A DNA stretch of 64,000 nt from Hypomesus transpacificus (Eukaryota; Chordata; Actinopteri; Osmeriformes; Osmeridae): positions 7,995,298 to 8,059,297 of the forward strand of contig NC_061077.1 in the NCBI RefSeq assembly GCF_021917145.1. The letters run 5' to 3'. The notes under the pieces are model-generated. The model was not told the origin of the DNA. It made no database searches and saw nothing but the letters and a program-made list of their open reading frames with translations. This document shows, one piece after another, positions 10,502 through 25,500 of this stretch; the first letter of the stretch is position 1; every line of letters begins with the position of its first letter. Position numbers and translations under genes: made by a program.

Positions 10502-13500
10502 TTAGGACTCTAATAACAAGCAGTCTTCGTTCTCGTTGGGAGGCAGCATGAGCTGCTGTTCGTAGTAAAGGCTCTTGGCATAGTTGATTTCTTGAGAGAT
10601 TTTCACAGCAAGATTCTCACTCTTTACATGAACCTGTGGAGGAAAACCATCCTTAAATACATACTGTTGGATTACTACAATCACAAAAGAAAAACATACC
10701 ATATTAGAATCAGAACAATGACAGTATCATACTGTCTGCTCTCCACTGGTACATTGGGGGAGATGGGGAGTCTTACCATGGGCTTCTGGTGGGAGGGGCC
10801 TGGCATGGCCACCCCACTGCTGGTGCCCTCCGCCTTCTTGGTGAGCTGCACATACACCTTGCCATGGTCCTTGGAGACCAGACAGTGGTAGAGGTCATCG
10901 TACTTGACCTCCAGGAAGATAGCTTCACGGTCTACAAACTCACCAGGTTTCAGGAAGTACACCACCTTGGAGGAGATGAGCACACAGTAGGAGTCTATGG
11001 GCTCCACTGCGATGAAGCTAAGGAAGGTGGAAGGAAAGTGAGAATTGTATCACGTTTCATATTTGTGAAAGTGTGTCCACTTGGCAGAAAATACTAGGTG
11101 CCAAAAGCTGAACGATATTTTGAACAAAAAACGTTTATGATCAAAAGTGCTCGAAAGGAAAATCACTGTTCAGTCTCTGGCCCGACAGTCTCACTCAAGA
11201 CAGGCAGGAAAGTTCAGCCTGGAGAGAGAGGCTGCCTGGGGCTGAGTAATCATCACCTCTCAGGTCAGAGGTCGGAGCCGGAGACAGGGGATCCAGCATG
11301 CCTGGATTTATGGGAGTGGGAGCTGACTTGTACAAGAAGAAAGTGAAGCGAGAGAGAGGCGTGACTCACAACTCTGAGTGGATGTTGTCAGTGAGGTGGA
11401 AGAGCTGCTCCTGGCCATCCGCCTGGCTGGGGGAGAAGCGAGGGAGCAGGCCCTGGGGGCCCTTACAGCAGCGGGGCTTCCTCACACGCTGGACACTTAG
11501 CCTGGAGACATGGATTCAATCATACACACATCAGCTTCAAACTGCTACGACATTCATTCCACTGAACACAGCAGTCTAATTTGATACAGGCTGATTGAAC
11601 CAGACTTGTCAGATTAAGCACAGAAGCAAAAGAAACACTAAAAAGTCCATCCCTCCAAACTCGATATTTCTCATTCTCTCTCTCTCTCTCCTTCACCAGC
11701 TCCATAGCCCTTTCATTATTCTGTATATTCCTCTTTCTTCCATCTCTGCTCTCAGCTGCCTGCTACTCTCTCTTTCTCCTTTTCATTCATTATTTCTCAT
11801 ACTCTGACTTGGTGTTTTAGTTCCCACTCTGTCTCTTCCTCCAGAACTCCTTCTTTTATGTCCTACACACTAACAACAGACCTGCCCGGCTAGAATTCAC
11901 ACATCTGGCTTGAATCTGGTCTGGGGTATGGGGGTGGGGGTGCAGTGCTGCCTTCTGATTGAGGCTTGATGGGCTCTGCTGGATTGACACAGACAGGTCT
12001 GTGTGCTGGCCGAGTCAGACTCTGATCTGCTTCTCTCTGCTGCCGGGGGTTGACTTTTCTTCCAGGAGAGACAGGTTCCAGGCTGTCTGCAGCTGGAGGT
12101 GTGCTGCAGACAGAGGTGGCTGGACTGAGTGTGGGCAGGCTGGGAGCCATAAGACTGGGCATGTGTTGGTGGGATGGGGCATTTGTAGAGGGCTAGACTT
12201 TGTGGCTGGTTGGCTGGATGTGAGCGGGGGTGGTCAGGCGCCACTATCCGCCACATCCAAATATCTGTGCAAATTCCATCAGGTAGGCCAGGCCATGGCT
12301 GAATGGGTACTGGGAGTGGGGGGGGGGTGGGGGCAGACATGGGGATAGTACATGGGGGTGAGGGGCAGAGAGGCGCAGGTGAATGAGTGTCGAAATAATC
12401 CACATGAGTGTGATTCCCAGCAGGGCGTCCAGCTCCCCTGGCTGCTGACTGATTCCAGCATGTGAGGGGCGCTGAGGGAGCGGCTGGCCAGCACAGGAGA
12501 CCTGCTTAGTCTGCAGGGTTCACTGCTGGGTCACACTCAGGGGCCTGGAGGAGAGCCAGACTGCTTTCAGCAGCCCCGCACAAACAAACAGTTCATACTG
12601 CCTCTGCCATGGCCCTGTTCCCCCGCACTGCCTGCTCCCACATCTACCTCCAGGACCCACCACGGCCCTGGGCTTCTTGCAGCTCCGCGTTCCAGCAAGA
12701 GGTGCTGGTGGTGTGTGTGAGGAATGAGGAGGGGAGGGAGCAAGACTTCACTCCTGCTTTGTTTGGGGATTGTAACTGAGCTGGCTCTGGAATCCTGCCA
12801 GAGCTCAGGGATGGGGAGGTGTGTGTGTGTGTGTGTGGCTGAAGGGTTGGGTGAAAGAAGGGAGGGACAGTTCACGGGCAGGGCAGGGGAGTATGGACAG
12901 GCTGTATCTCTTTGACTTGTTGTTTGTTTACCCACTGTGCTCTTGAAGATGGGATCTGTATGATCAGAGGGCATTGCTTTGCTTACTCGCTCATCACGCA
13001 ATTTGCTTACAAAGTCAGTTATCACACATTACACTGGTCCTACATCGCATTGAATATATATACACACACAACATGATTGTGTATGTGTGCGTGTCTGCAA
13101 GTTTGTATGGTGGGGGGAGGGGGCCGAACTTTGGCTGAACTGGCGGACACGCTGTGGCAGGCACGCTTCAACCTCCTCCCACCCCCCCCCTCGCTCCCCT
13201 CAAAAGGCCTCTCTCAAAGGAAAACAGTTCATCAGGTCCCTTCCCATTCTCAGCGTTCACATCAGACATGTGAATGCAAGCCCACACACACGCCAACAAG
13301 GAAGAGGCATGGAGACGAGCACATATTTGAAACGACTTATTCGAGCCCTCCGACATGCTTCCCTGTTCCGACGTAATCCCATGTTCTGATGCACACCTAC
13401 ACAGACGTGTACAGAAGACTGAGCCTGGTGTTGACAGGGTTTGTGTTGATGATGGTGGGGGTTTGGAGCTACTCTCCTTTTAGCATCAGTAGTGCCAACA

Positions 13501-16500
13501 GATATCAGCCTGCAGCCTGGGACCAGCCCCTTCAAACCCACGACTGAAGACCGCTCTCAGAGGGAGGAACTCCACTGACAGGAGTTTCACCATCAGTGAC
13601 TCAAATGAAATGTCAGGGATTAAAGGCCATTCGTCAGACAATTGTACGTGAGTGTTTAGCAAGCAGCATTGTGTTTACTGTGTGAGTGTGTCGGGGTGTT
13701 TGTGGGTGTGTTGGACAGCTTCCTGACTCCCTCAGTCCTCCTGAGCATCCTCACAAACTTCAGAGATGGCGGGAGACATGCTTGGACGTAGCGGGTCACA
13801 CGAACCTGTGGTTACTGAGGCTGGCCATGTCACGAACCGTCTGTGCCGTCTCTGAGGCAAAGTCCAGCGCTCCCGCCACTGGTTTGGTTACCGTGCCGAC
13901 CAGTCCTTTGCCCAGGCCTGAGAAGAAACCGCTGACTCCGCCCTCAGTCTTCACCCCCTCCACCGTGGATGTGATGACACTGGTCAGACCGCCGATGATA
14001 CCTGCCCAAAACAATACAACAGCTGGTTAAAATCCCTGGTGATCCAAGGACAGATTTGTAATCTGGGGTGACTAGGATTAAAGAGTAATAATGTATTGCT
14101 GCCTAAGTGTGGAGCAGACTACCATGTTAAAGATCAACCAATGATAATCCCCGACTTGCATAAGCATTGTGTGGTAATATGCTCAATGACGTGACTGTGG
14201 TGGCTTAGATAGGGTGACATACTGCAAATGTACCGGGATATTCCTATCACAGTCCACTTTACCTGATGTTCTATCTCTATACATCTACTGTATATCCAAT
14301 CTTCGTTGAGACATGACAAAGCCTAACATGATTACATCCAGAGGTACAGTATGGCTTTGGGGAATCACTATTTCAATTTGACTGCACAGGATGTAGCATG
14401 TTGTCCTCGTGCAGATGTGATGGTGTTCTTACCGTGAGCCAGGCCGTGAATCCCCGCCACCAGGTGTTCCCCGCTGGTAGCACCGTGGTAACGGATGTAC
14501 TCTCGTTCACTCTGATGCCGGTTGTCCATGGTCTTTCCCAGACCGTCTGACAGGGTTCCAGCAAACTGAAGGAGACCAGAGGGGATATTTAGAGTTAGAC
14601 AAAATATTCTGGGTTTTCGCTAAACTTCCAGCACATTTGAATGCATTCCTTTAATCAAACATTGCCATTTGCCCAACCCTAAATAGTCAAAACAACCAGG
14701 TTAACAGAAAATCCACAAAAGGTGTCTTTATACTGGGGTCAAATAAACAAATACTGTATCTTGACAAAATGTCTACACCAACACACAATGTGTGGCATGG
14801 CAGATGACTGTAGGCTGGTGTCTCTTTGGTCTGTACCCATACTGTAATACTGTAGGTAGTAACTACTCTGACCACTTTCACCCTAACACAGGGCAATCAG
14901 CTTTGGCTGGTGTGGGCTTTTAACTGGAATGATGGATTGGGTATCATTTGTCTCAGTCAAAGACGCTTGAGAAATGCTCAGTCTCTAACAAACAAAGATC
15001 CAGACTCCTCTCCTGTCCCCGTCCTTCCTCCTCCTCCTCCCTTCCTCCTCTTCCCTCTCTCTCCTCCCTTCCACCTCCTCCTCCCTCTCTCCTCTTCCCC
15101 TTCTCCTCCCTCCCTCCCTCCCTCCCTCCCTCCCTCCCTCCCTCCCTCCCTCCCTCCCTCCCTCCCTCCCTCCCTTCCTCCTCCTGCCTCCCTCCTCCTC
15201 CCTCCCTCCCTTCCTCCTCCCTCTCTCTCCTCCTCCCCTTCTCCTCCCTCCCTTCTTCCTCTTCCCTCTCTATCCTCCTCCTCCCTCTCTATTCTCCTCC
15301 TCCCTCTCTCCTCCTCCCCTTCTCCTCCCCTTCTCCTCCCTCCCTCCCTCCCTCCCTCCCTCCCTCCCTCCCTCCCTCCCTCCCTTCCTCCTCCCTCTCT
15401 CTCCTCCTCCCCTTCTCCTCCCTCCCTTCTTCCTCTTCCCTCTCTATCCTCCTCCTCCCTCTCTATCCTCCTCCTCCCTCTCTATTCTCCTCCTCCCTCT
15501 CTCCTCCTCCCCTTCTCCTCCCCTTCTCCTCCCTCCCTCCCTCCCTCCCTCCTTCTCTCCTCCCTCCCTCCCTCCTCCTCCCTCCCTTCCTCCTCGTCCC
15601 TCTCTCCTCCTCCCCTCTCCTCCTCCCTCTCTCTCCTCCCTCTCTCCCTCCTCCTCCCTCCCTCTCTCCTCCTCCCTTCCTCCTCCTCCCTCTCTCCTCC
15701 TCCCTCTCTCTCCTCCTCCCCTGCTCTCCATTCCTCAGCAGGTGTCTTCTGGAAGTGGGTTTGTGTTACAGACAGTGGGAGGTTGGGCTCTGTGTAAACA
15801 CACTCTGGGCCTCCGCCACGCTCACTAACTCGCTCTGCGAGCCAGCGCCAGGCATGAACTTGGGATGACCCTGCCTAGCAAAGTCCCCGGCGAGTTCATC
15901 GGAAGGCCAGCACCAACTCTCTCCTCCTCCTACTCCCCCAATCCACCCTTTGTGAAACTAAACCAATACACTTACCAGACCTCTCCCAGGGGTAGGAGGA
16001 GGGAGATGAGAATGCTTTCAAGTTTATGTCTCCCCTTCCAGCACGCACACACACACAGTGTGAGCGTGAGGGGTGTGTGAGAAAATGAGACCATAGTATC
16101 ACTAATGAAGCGGGTGAAGGTGAAACTAAACCCAGCCAAGAACAAGGCAACGATTCAAAGGTGATTCAAATGTATAAGCAGCTGCAACATGATACACACA
16201 GACGCACACACAAAAGTAATTGAATGACGTTAACAAAGCATCATTGGAACTCTGAGATTATAGACATCCAGATATTCTCCTTTTATATCTCAACTAAAAT
16301 GCTAAACAAAATGTAGCCTACCACTAATCTTTCTCATCAATGCCTCATCTATACTCTTTTTGGGAAGAGTAGGAGTCATATTCAGGGAGTTCTTGGTCAC
16401 TATGACTCTTTAACCTGTACTAGGGAACGAGCTGAACAGACCAAGCCATAAAAAAGAGCGAAGTTCCCAGAAGGCTTGTGAAAAGATAATAAACATCAAC

Positions 16501-19500
16501 CTGAAATGCAGACGAAGAACCAGTGCCAATGGCAAACGGCACCAGGGTATAAAAACAAACGCAATCCGGAATCCAACTAAATTAAATTCACTGTCAAGTA
16601 AGTCATACAAATAGCTTACCATAGTTTTTGAAGAATTGTTGGAAGTTAGCATTGGGTTCTTAATTCACTAGTAAACACTCACTGCTTTAACAAAACATTT
16701 TAAATAACTTTTTCCATTGGATACTGTTGAATGGAATGTTTATGAGTCAGTTTGATGTTTTGGCAAGGATTGCCAATGCAGCAGGGGCTTGTATTTAGTT
16801 TATGCTCACCAGGCTTAGCGGATGGGTATGAAGGAAAACAATGTTGTTTTCCCCCAAAACATAAAATAACCCCAAAATGAAGAATCGAATCCACCTGTGG
16901 CTGACAAATTCATGAAGACTACAGACAGGCACGGCTGTCTTCTTTCACCTAAACATAGTAAATCAATGAGAATACTTCAATGAAGAAAGCCCACATTTTC
17001 TTCAAAGAAGAGCTGAATTGCACCACACTCTCTCAGTTCTGCAGCAGGAGACTGGATAAGCTAAGCGATTCTGTTTGTCACCACTAACAGCAGGCAGGGC
17101 CTTGCAGCTGAAACCTGGCCCGGGTGAGCGGTGGGTGTGGGGGCAATTGGCCGGTCAAGAGCTAGGGCTGGGGCTGTGTGACCCGGTCGACTGGCTGTCT
17201 CAAACTCATGACATCAATGCCACAGCACAAATGCGAGTAAATTGTGTGCAGCAAAAGAGGACAAAGAGACCACAGAGAAAGTGGGGACTTAGAGAGAGAG
17301 GGGGGGGGGGAGAGGGAGAGAGACAGAGAGAGGGGGGAGAGGGAGAGAGAGAGACAATGTGAGAGATGAGAGAGGGAAAATGTGACAGAGGGTAGGACAA
17401 GCCACATAGAGGGAAGGAAAGAAACAAGAGGAGAGAGTTAGAAAAGGAGAGAGCCCTGACAATAATCTGGCTGTTACAAAAAGGCGGGGAGTCATGGCGT
17501 CTGGAGGATTGTTCCAGCAGCATGCTGGGAGCTGGCTATGGGACCCAGAGAGAGAGAAAGGAGGACTGGGTTGGGCTGGGCTGGCTGGGCTATAGACTGA
17601 TGAACAGGGAAACAAGTACAAAATGATACATAACAATACTGCCAACACTACTTACTCTTAAAACCAATACATAGTTGTCAACTTAGTAAGACTACAGAGC
17701 GGGGCCATTTGCAACTGAAAATTAAAAATTACAAGCCTAATACACAATTGTTTGTATAATAGTGAAAATCAAACCTAAGGGCAAGGATAACAAGAGGTCA
17801 ACAAAGGGGTCTAACCCATGATTGAAAAGAAGGGGGAATAAGAAACACATGGCCAACAGGCTGCGGGTCAACCACAGAGAAAGGAAGGCCTGTCCATGAC
17901 CTTACCTTAGCTGCAGAGTTGGACACGCCGTGGGTGACGTTGCGGATGAGACCGCCCACGTTGCCATACTTGATGAGCTCAGACACGCCCTCGCTGACGT
18001 CGTTAAGGAGCCCCATGGGGTTACCAAGGAAGTCCACGGAGCCCAGGATCTGAGCCGCCTGGCTGATCAGCTCCTGCACACAGGGAGGAGGGGGTTATAC
18101 ACAAGGCCCACATTCAGACAGCAGCTAGATGGAAGGGCGCGCCCCTCACCTCCCGGAAGTGCTTGAGGATGTCATTGAGGATGATTTCCTGGGTCTCGTA
18201 GGGGTGCACGCGTGTGAAGGGATACATGTTGATCACGGCGTCCTCAAAGCGGATGAGTGGAATTCCCAGGGTGCTTTTGAGAGCCTGAGTGTGAAGGATA
18301 AAGAGAATTCCATTGACTCTCTGTCACTGACTGACTAATCAATTTGTTACTTCAAAAGCTAAATCAATTCACATTTCACTTTGAGAATTTATGACACACT
18401 AGATAGAAGACAAAAGGCATACAGCACCCCCATGAGTAGAGAATGAGTAATACAAAAAAACGGATTGTTGCTTTCAACACAATTCCTTGTTATTGTCCGA
18501 ATCTTTTTTAGATTTTATGCATCTCAGTATCTATAGCATTGCAATTACATAAACCAACAGAGCCTACTGCCTGGTTCAGTTTTAGTACCTAATATCCATT
18601 TATGTATGTTACCTTGAGGTCTGGGGGGAGCTTGTGGGAGGTGAAGACGCTCAGCTTGACCTGAGGAAGGCTGATCTTCAGGTTCTCAAAGTAGTATCGC
18701 TTAGCAGCTCCCGCCTCCTCGCTGACCCTCTCATACAGGTTCTCATCCAGCTTCTCAAGCTCTGACCCAACAAACAACACTTTGGTGAAACCTCTCCAAA
18801 ATCACCCATGCCTGGCCTGACACTATGAGATGACTAGGGAAGCTGCCTGGGGAAGAAACAGGCATCCACCCACCTGCTTCTGTGTGTCCATAACCGAAGA
18901 AGCTCAGCAGTTTGAGCAGGAGTTTCTCCTCGATAATGACGGTGAAGCGGCGGGCGGTGACCATCAGGTGCTGTGGAAATACCAGGGCGTTACCTCAGTC
19001 TCACGTCTTCCTCTCAACCATAACGCAGGAAGTGTTACAGTAAATCCTCTCGTTTCGTCCGCCACTGCGTTTACTTTAAGTTGCCCGTTGGTTTAAGAAT
19101 GGAATTTGCAAGAGGGCCTCACCTTGAAGAGGTCGGTGAGCATGAGATTGCTGGGAACCTTGACCGAGTTGATCTGCAGGGCGGAGCCAGTATCAACAAT
19201 GCTGCTGTCACTGGAGCCAGGACTCACACACAGCATCACCGGCTGAGTGGTGCCCAGGAGCTGGTTATCCACCTGGGAGAGAGAGAGGACCCACTTTCAC
19301 AACGGTGTGTGGAAAGCTAACTTGATGCTGAGGAGGGTCTTATGAAGGGCTTGACGGCCGATGCTAAAAGCCTTGAGGGTCATCACCTGGATGTTCTGAA
19401 CGCTGAGCTCCAGGACCTCATTGGTGGCCGTGCGGGTGAAGTGGATGTCGATGCCTGACAGAGTGGTGAACACCAGCTCCTCCGGCAGCTTGTTGACCAG

Positions 19501-22500
19501 GGACAGCCCCACGCCCTCCTCCAGGTTCACCAACACCTGAAGGCCAGACGGAGACGGCTCAGTACACCAACACACACGCTCCTGTTCTACATGACATGTT
19601 CTGATGTGACTAGCAGCTGCACCTCTAGCTCCTGCTCAGGGTCCTTCTTCTGAACGGGGTCTTTATTCTGGTCTTCCTCAGTGCTTGGGGAGGTTCGGTT
19701 CATCCGCCTCTGGTTAAAGTCACTGATCTAGACACAGCGCCACACACCCAGTCAGCAGACTCAAACTAGTTCATTTAGTATTCAAATAAGCATGCATCAT
19801 TTGGTGACCTCCAATCCCAAGTGACTCGATTATAATGCAAATTATACCAGCTGCATTTTATACCAGCTGAAATCGAAACAGTGTTTGGATGTGCAGTGGC
19901 AGGAGGAGTCTCTAACCTGCAGAACTCGTGTGGGTCCGTCAGGCAGCACCTGGACTGAGAGGACCCCAGAACCTGGTCTCATCTTCTGGTTGATGAACTG
20001 CTGCTCAGGACCTGGATCCATCAGGACCTGGTTCTGCGCTGAATCTGGCCCCAGGACCACCTCCGCCCCATCGAATAGTCCCTCCACACCCCCCTTAGCC
20101 TTGAAGAAGGCACGAGAACAAAGAAGGGAAAGCAGTTAACAATTAATAATTGAGCCAAGACATGCCATCAGAGTCAGCAGTAAATCTTCGTTAGACAACG
20201 CCAAATTGAGGAAATGAGCAGCAAATGAGATTATCAGAGGGTTATGTAAAGAGTGGGCACTGGAAGATCTCCACCTGTACCACCAGACGGGGAAGGCCAC
20301 AGGTCAGCATGCTGGAGCTGAAGTGCCATGTCTGGGTGGTGCTGCGACGTGGGTCTGGCCTCCTCAGCATCAACGGCTCAAAGCTGTAAGGACGAGCAGA
20401 TTCAAAACATGGAGCATTCACACAGCGTGGATTATTATATACGCACAATTACTGCTCTGTTTTGGGGTGAAGTCAAGAGGCGGACAAACTGACCTGTTGT
20501 CAGTGACGGCTGCCAGTCCAGCAATGTCCAGCACCAGGGATGATTCCAGGGGGCGGGGCTGGGCAGGCTTGCTCTGGGGAGGGGAGGAGCCTTCGTGGCA
20601 CAGCATCCCAGTGCCGGTCATCCTCCACAACTGGGACCGCTTCCCTGGCTCCTAAGGCAGAGAACGGGAACATTGGCACGGAGAATGTTGTAAGAAACCA
20701 GTTTCGACTGTGTGTTTGTAGTGGATAACTTGTACAGTGGGAGACTTCCAGGCACATTTTAGAGAGCAGTTCAACCTTTTTCTTGAGGATGACTCGCTGG
20801 GTCTTGGGCTCCACATCCAGCACCAGTTCAGCACAGCTCACCTGGCGCTTCTTCCCCACAGGCCTCTTCCCAGCGTCTCTGCAGGAGAGCAGCACATCAC
20901 ACTCAGCCAATCATCTCAGCCGACCACCAGAACACTGCTAAATGAGTCAGGGCCAAGAGAGGAGAACGTTCAGGAAAAGCGTACTGGGAGAAGGTGTGTG
21001 TAGCAGCGATGTAGATGAAGTTCTCGTAGTAGAGCTTGTTGTACTCCCGGAAGAAGTTCATATCGGCAGTGACCTCGGAGGAGCCGGCCCCCTTAACGAT
21101 GAGCGTGAGGTAGGGGGGCAGAGTGGGTTCGTCACAGGCAAAGTCCAACACAGAACCTGCCTTCACCTCGGTGTGCAGACGGATGTCAACCACCCCATGC
21201 TGCCAGAACTGGATGGGCACCTGCCAAAGAACCCGTCATGTTTAATACAGTATCCACACGTGACGTCAATTCTTTCCACATTTTTGGGTCATCAATGGAC
21301 AGCAGGACGGATTGATCCTTCGAGGCAGCGTATTTCTACCTCTGAGATGTTGTCGATCCTGAACGGGGGAGGCAGTTGGTCGGTGTCGCTGAAGGAGATC
21401 TGATAGGTGGCGCCTTTCAGTGTGATTTCAGCCCGCAGGAAGAAACAGTTCCCCAGTGTGTCCCTGTCAGGAGGACAAGACCCAGAAGCACTTCAGCTGG
21501 TAGACCGAGCACGTGTTCTTTAACAACTCACAATATCTTTCTGTGTGGATGAGTGACCTTCTTAAGATGATCCACATTCTAGGCTTACCTCATGTTGACA
21601 TGGAAGGACTTGGGCTTGTTGACCTCGAACCCTCCAGACCAGGTGCAGTCGGGCGTGTCCATGAGGCGGACGCACAGCAGCTGGTCGTAGTCGTTCCTGG
21701 GCCAGTGGAAGACCACGCTGGAACCCGGCAGGGTGGAGATGTAGCCCTCAGGGTTGGCTGTGCCCTGGCAGGCACAAGGGTCCAGCAGGAGTTACACACC
21801 AAGAGCCAATTTAAGAGTGAATTCGTATCGTACTCTGTAATGCCTCCGGTCTCACCTTTCCCCTGGCAAACTCTCTCTGTGAGAAGGCTAGTTTGTGCGT
21901 AGAGCGGTTGTCCAACAGGTAACGGGGGGCAAAGGTCACGATGTGGGTGTCTCTGTAGCGGCCCTTCCCTTTGCGGACGTTGATGCCTGTGGTGGACAGA
22001 AACAGTAGCAACAAATGAAAGTATGTGACGCTAGAGTTAAAAAAAAATTTTTTTTACCTCTGCAGTTCAGTTTCATTTCAGTAGAGACGATATAGTTCCA
22101 CTAAAGCTTCATACCTATGTTGTAGATGAGTCCTGGCCTGTTCCCATGCTGGATGACCTTCACTGCTCTGACTCCACTGCCTCCGTCCAGAGAAAAGCCC
22201 TGACACCAACCAGGAACCCCGTCTGGATGGATGCCCTTACCAATCCGCATCGTGCACCTGGAGGGCGAGGCAGAGAAGAATATACTGATGGAGCAATGGG
22301 CAATACAAAGCGAAATGCTTGAGACCTGGAAGTACTAGAACACCTCAATAAATATGTAATCCACTCAGTCTATCTGAGAGCTTGACATACTAAAGAGAGT
22401 AAAGGGATAGGTCGAGAGTTGGAACCACCACATGACTCGTTGTCTTACATGGCCGGCTGCTCCTTGTCAGTGTAACAGAACAGCAGTGGGCTGAGGCTGC

Positions 22501-25500
22501 GTGCCAGCTCATGCTCCTCAAACTGGCCAGCAGCATCTGTTTTCCCGTTGTCCTGGCGGAATATCAACGGCAAGCCTGAGGGGGCAAACACATTGGGATT
22601 TGCCTTTTTCATGAGTGAATTCCTAATGAATGAATGGATGAACAAAACTAACGTGTTAAAACTGAACTGTTGACCCTACAAAGATGTCAGGTGAGGATGA
22701 GTTTACCGGTCTTGTTGATGAGCCAGTAGGGGGAGGAGATGAGGATCTTGAGAGCGCCCTGTGCCCGTAGGATGATCCGAATGGTGAGGCACAGCAGGCG
22801 CTTATTGGCGTCGTAGAGCCGCATCCGCACCACGTAGTTCTGCGTGCCAGGAGGAATCAGAAGCTCCTTACACACCGGAAAGTTCTCCAGCAACACTCCT
22901 GAAAGGACAGCAATGACACCGCCTGGGTGAAAACTTAAAAACATCATTCATCGGGGCCCCCGTTACTGTATCCTCCAGAAGTGAGCTACAGAGGAGGCTG
23001 GTTCTGACCTAGCTCCATGTTCTGGGAGGTGTCTGCCGCATGCAGCACGGCCTCCTTGCCAGGTTTCAGAGAGCCCTTGATGGATGTGCCCTTGATGTAG
23101 TAGTTGAGGTCGCAGGGCATCAGGTTGGCCAATACCAAGGTGGGCAGCAGGTAGATGGTGTGGCCAGGCTGGCGGTAGATCTGCTTGGCACTGCCCGACA
23201 CGGTCTTAGCAGGCTGCTGGTCCGGATAGTTCTCTTTTTTGATCACCACACAAAACCTGGGACCAGCCCGATAAGAGGAGAGGGCGCAAATTAACGGTGC
23301 ATTTGAAAACAGCTAAACATTACTGAGACACACCTCTGGTCTCTTCCCTTCCTGAACTGGACCCCAAAAACATGGCCGTTTGCTGCTCGTGTTTACCTGA
23401 AGCTGCGTTTGAGGTGGTCCTCAAAGTCTGCCGAATGGCATTCTCTCTTGCTGCTGTTGATTTCTCCGGGCCTCTCCACACTGGTCCAGTGGATGGGCAC
23501 CTTACAGAAGAAGAGGCCCAGGCCTTTGGGCCGGGCCTGCAGCCTCCAGGAGGTCAGGTGCAGGGGCACTGCCAGGGCCTCGCCTGGAAGGATGGGGGGC
23601 AGCACTACCGGTTCTGGAGATGGACGACAGGTTTGGCTTAGTCACTTTCTTCCGATAAACGAACAATCTATGATGTCATGTAGAGTTTGAGTGACAGACT
23701 CACTGTCTGGAGCGGAGGGGCTGTCCAGGCGGACCTCCATGGGCACCTCCAGGCGGTTCTTGACCATGAGGGCAGAGCGGACAGTGATCACCTTCCTGGC
23801 ACTGCCCTCCATGGTGATGGAGAACACCACTCTGACAGGCGGCAGGGCAGAGAACTACACAAGGGAGAGCATTTACACACGTGCACATGCAGCAACCTAA
23901 AGGAATGTTGTCAGCGGCACAAACAGTTTAGATAGATCACTTACATAGACATGTGGGTGTATGATGTTGGTCCTGCTGATAGGGCTTCCAACCTAGTCAA
24001 TGAGAACAGTGTAAATACAGCATTATTATAGCACTTTGAAGCTATAAAAAATGTCAAAGAAGTATCTGCCAACATCATCCCCTCATCACTAGCAACACAT
24101 CTGTTCTTGAGAAATGAGTTGTGAGCCAAGTGTCAAAGTGCCTTGTGTCAAACTTACAGTGTTTGAGGGATTGTTGCGATCTGGCGCTGCATAGCGGAAG
24201 AACACTCCAACTTTATCCACAGACACGGGTTTGACCTGCTCCCAGCCACCAACACGCACCAGCAACTGATGCAGCTTCAGCTCATGAGTGTGTCTGCAGA
24301 GGCGAGTCAGAAGTGGCTTAGACACACAGACACAAACCCCTGGGTCGACACATGAACACCTGCTGGCCAATGCTGTACCTGTGCCGGAGTTTTTCGCGGG
24401 CCTCAAACTCAAAGGGGATCTCCTCCCCTGGCAGCACCTCTCGCCACTGGCTGACGTTGTGGGTGTCGTCTGTTCCTGGCCCGTGCACGTCTGAGATGGA
24501 GTCTGCACTGCCACTGTGAGACAGCGCCACCCTGTGTCAGGGAGGAGATGACACACAGGTGATCCAGGGGGGAGAGCGATAACACCACACGCCTCAGCTC
24601 ATGAACTAGGACACAATATAGTCATCGAATGCGTTCTCAGTACATTTACATTTAGTCATTTAGCAGATGCTCTTATCCAGAGCGACTTTCAGTAAGTACA
24701 AGAACATTTCCCCGAGACAAGTAGAGTGAAGAGCCTTGCCCAAGGACACAACGTCATTTGGCACGGCCGAGAATCGAACCAGCAACCTTGTGATTACTAG
24801 CCCGATTATCTAACCGCTCAGCCAGCTGACTCCCAGTAAGGTGAGGAGAGGATGATGTTACCTGGTGGGGGTGGTGGTGAGCGTGGCGAACCACATGGTA
24901 CATCCTGTGAGGTTCCGCAGGGCGTAGGGCACGAAGGGCTGCCTGCGCTTGGACAGCTTCACGTCTGCTGGATGAGGCAGAGCATGGACAGTCAACAACA
25001 TGTCTTTTATTAGCCCTCAATGACTCAAGAATCTCTTTTTATTTTGACCTAATACGATTACTATTATTATATAGTCATATATTGATACCGTATATATCTA
25101 TATATGTATATAAAATAGACAAGCACATGATGGCCATCTTACATAAATAAGGTACATTTATTATATGTGCACTAACTGTCCAATGCAATGTCCCAAACTG
25201 TAAAACAGCAACAGATTAAACACAAGTATCAATTAAGTCCTGAAAACAGAACGTGAATTACTCAAGAAATAATGTCATATTAGACATGATAACAAATGCC
25301 CACAAATGCATTACTCAGCAGGTACATTGATGTAGACAACCTTTCACCAAGTTGGTGACACGGTCAAATGTGTACAACACCGCTCCCACAATGCATTTCC
25401 TAACAAGGTAAGAGTTCATGCAATGAGAACACGAATGATGAAGAAACAGACCATGCTCTTTCAAAGGTCATTCAGGCATGAGTAAACAAAAGACACATCA

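Larger units (their letters stand above)
14566..17905. other. largest vps13d intron (3.3 kb)
   Basis: The intron is dominated by the polypyrimidine tract at about 15007-15737 and a GA-rich tract at 17291-17356. Long open frames on both strands over the tract are low-complexity artefacts (Pro/Ser or Arg/Glu/Gly). I see no other gene. Confidence 0.7.

Noticed and set aside
11897..12403. 168-aa minus-strand Pro-rich open frame
   Set aside because: It lies inside a vps13d intron in GC-rich sequence with competing frames on the other strand and has no recognisable domain.
14910..15868. Long plus-strand open frames (about 300 aa) and an opposing Arg/Glu/Gly frame
   Set aside because: They translate the polypyrimidine tract only: Pro/Ser/Leu on one strand, Arg/Glu/Gly on the other. 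Several frames are open at once, as expected for low-complexity DNA without stops.
16410..16652. Hydrophobic minus-strand open frame
   Set aside because: Intronic, no homology recognised, and codon context gives no support.
22038..22056. A-run followed by T-run palindrome
   Set aside because: Simple A9T8-type sequence, likely to arise by slippage.
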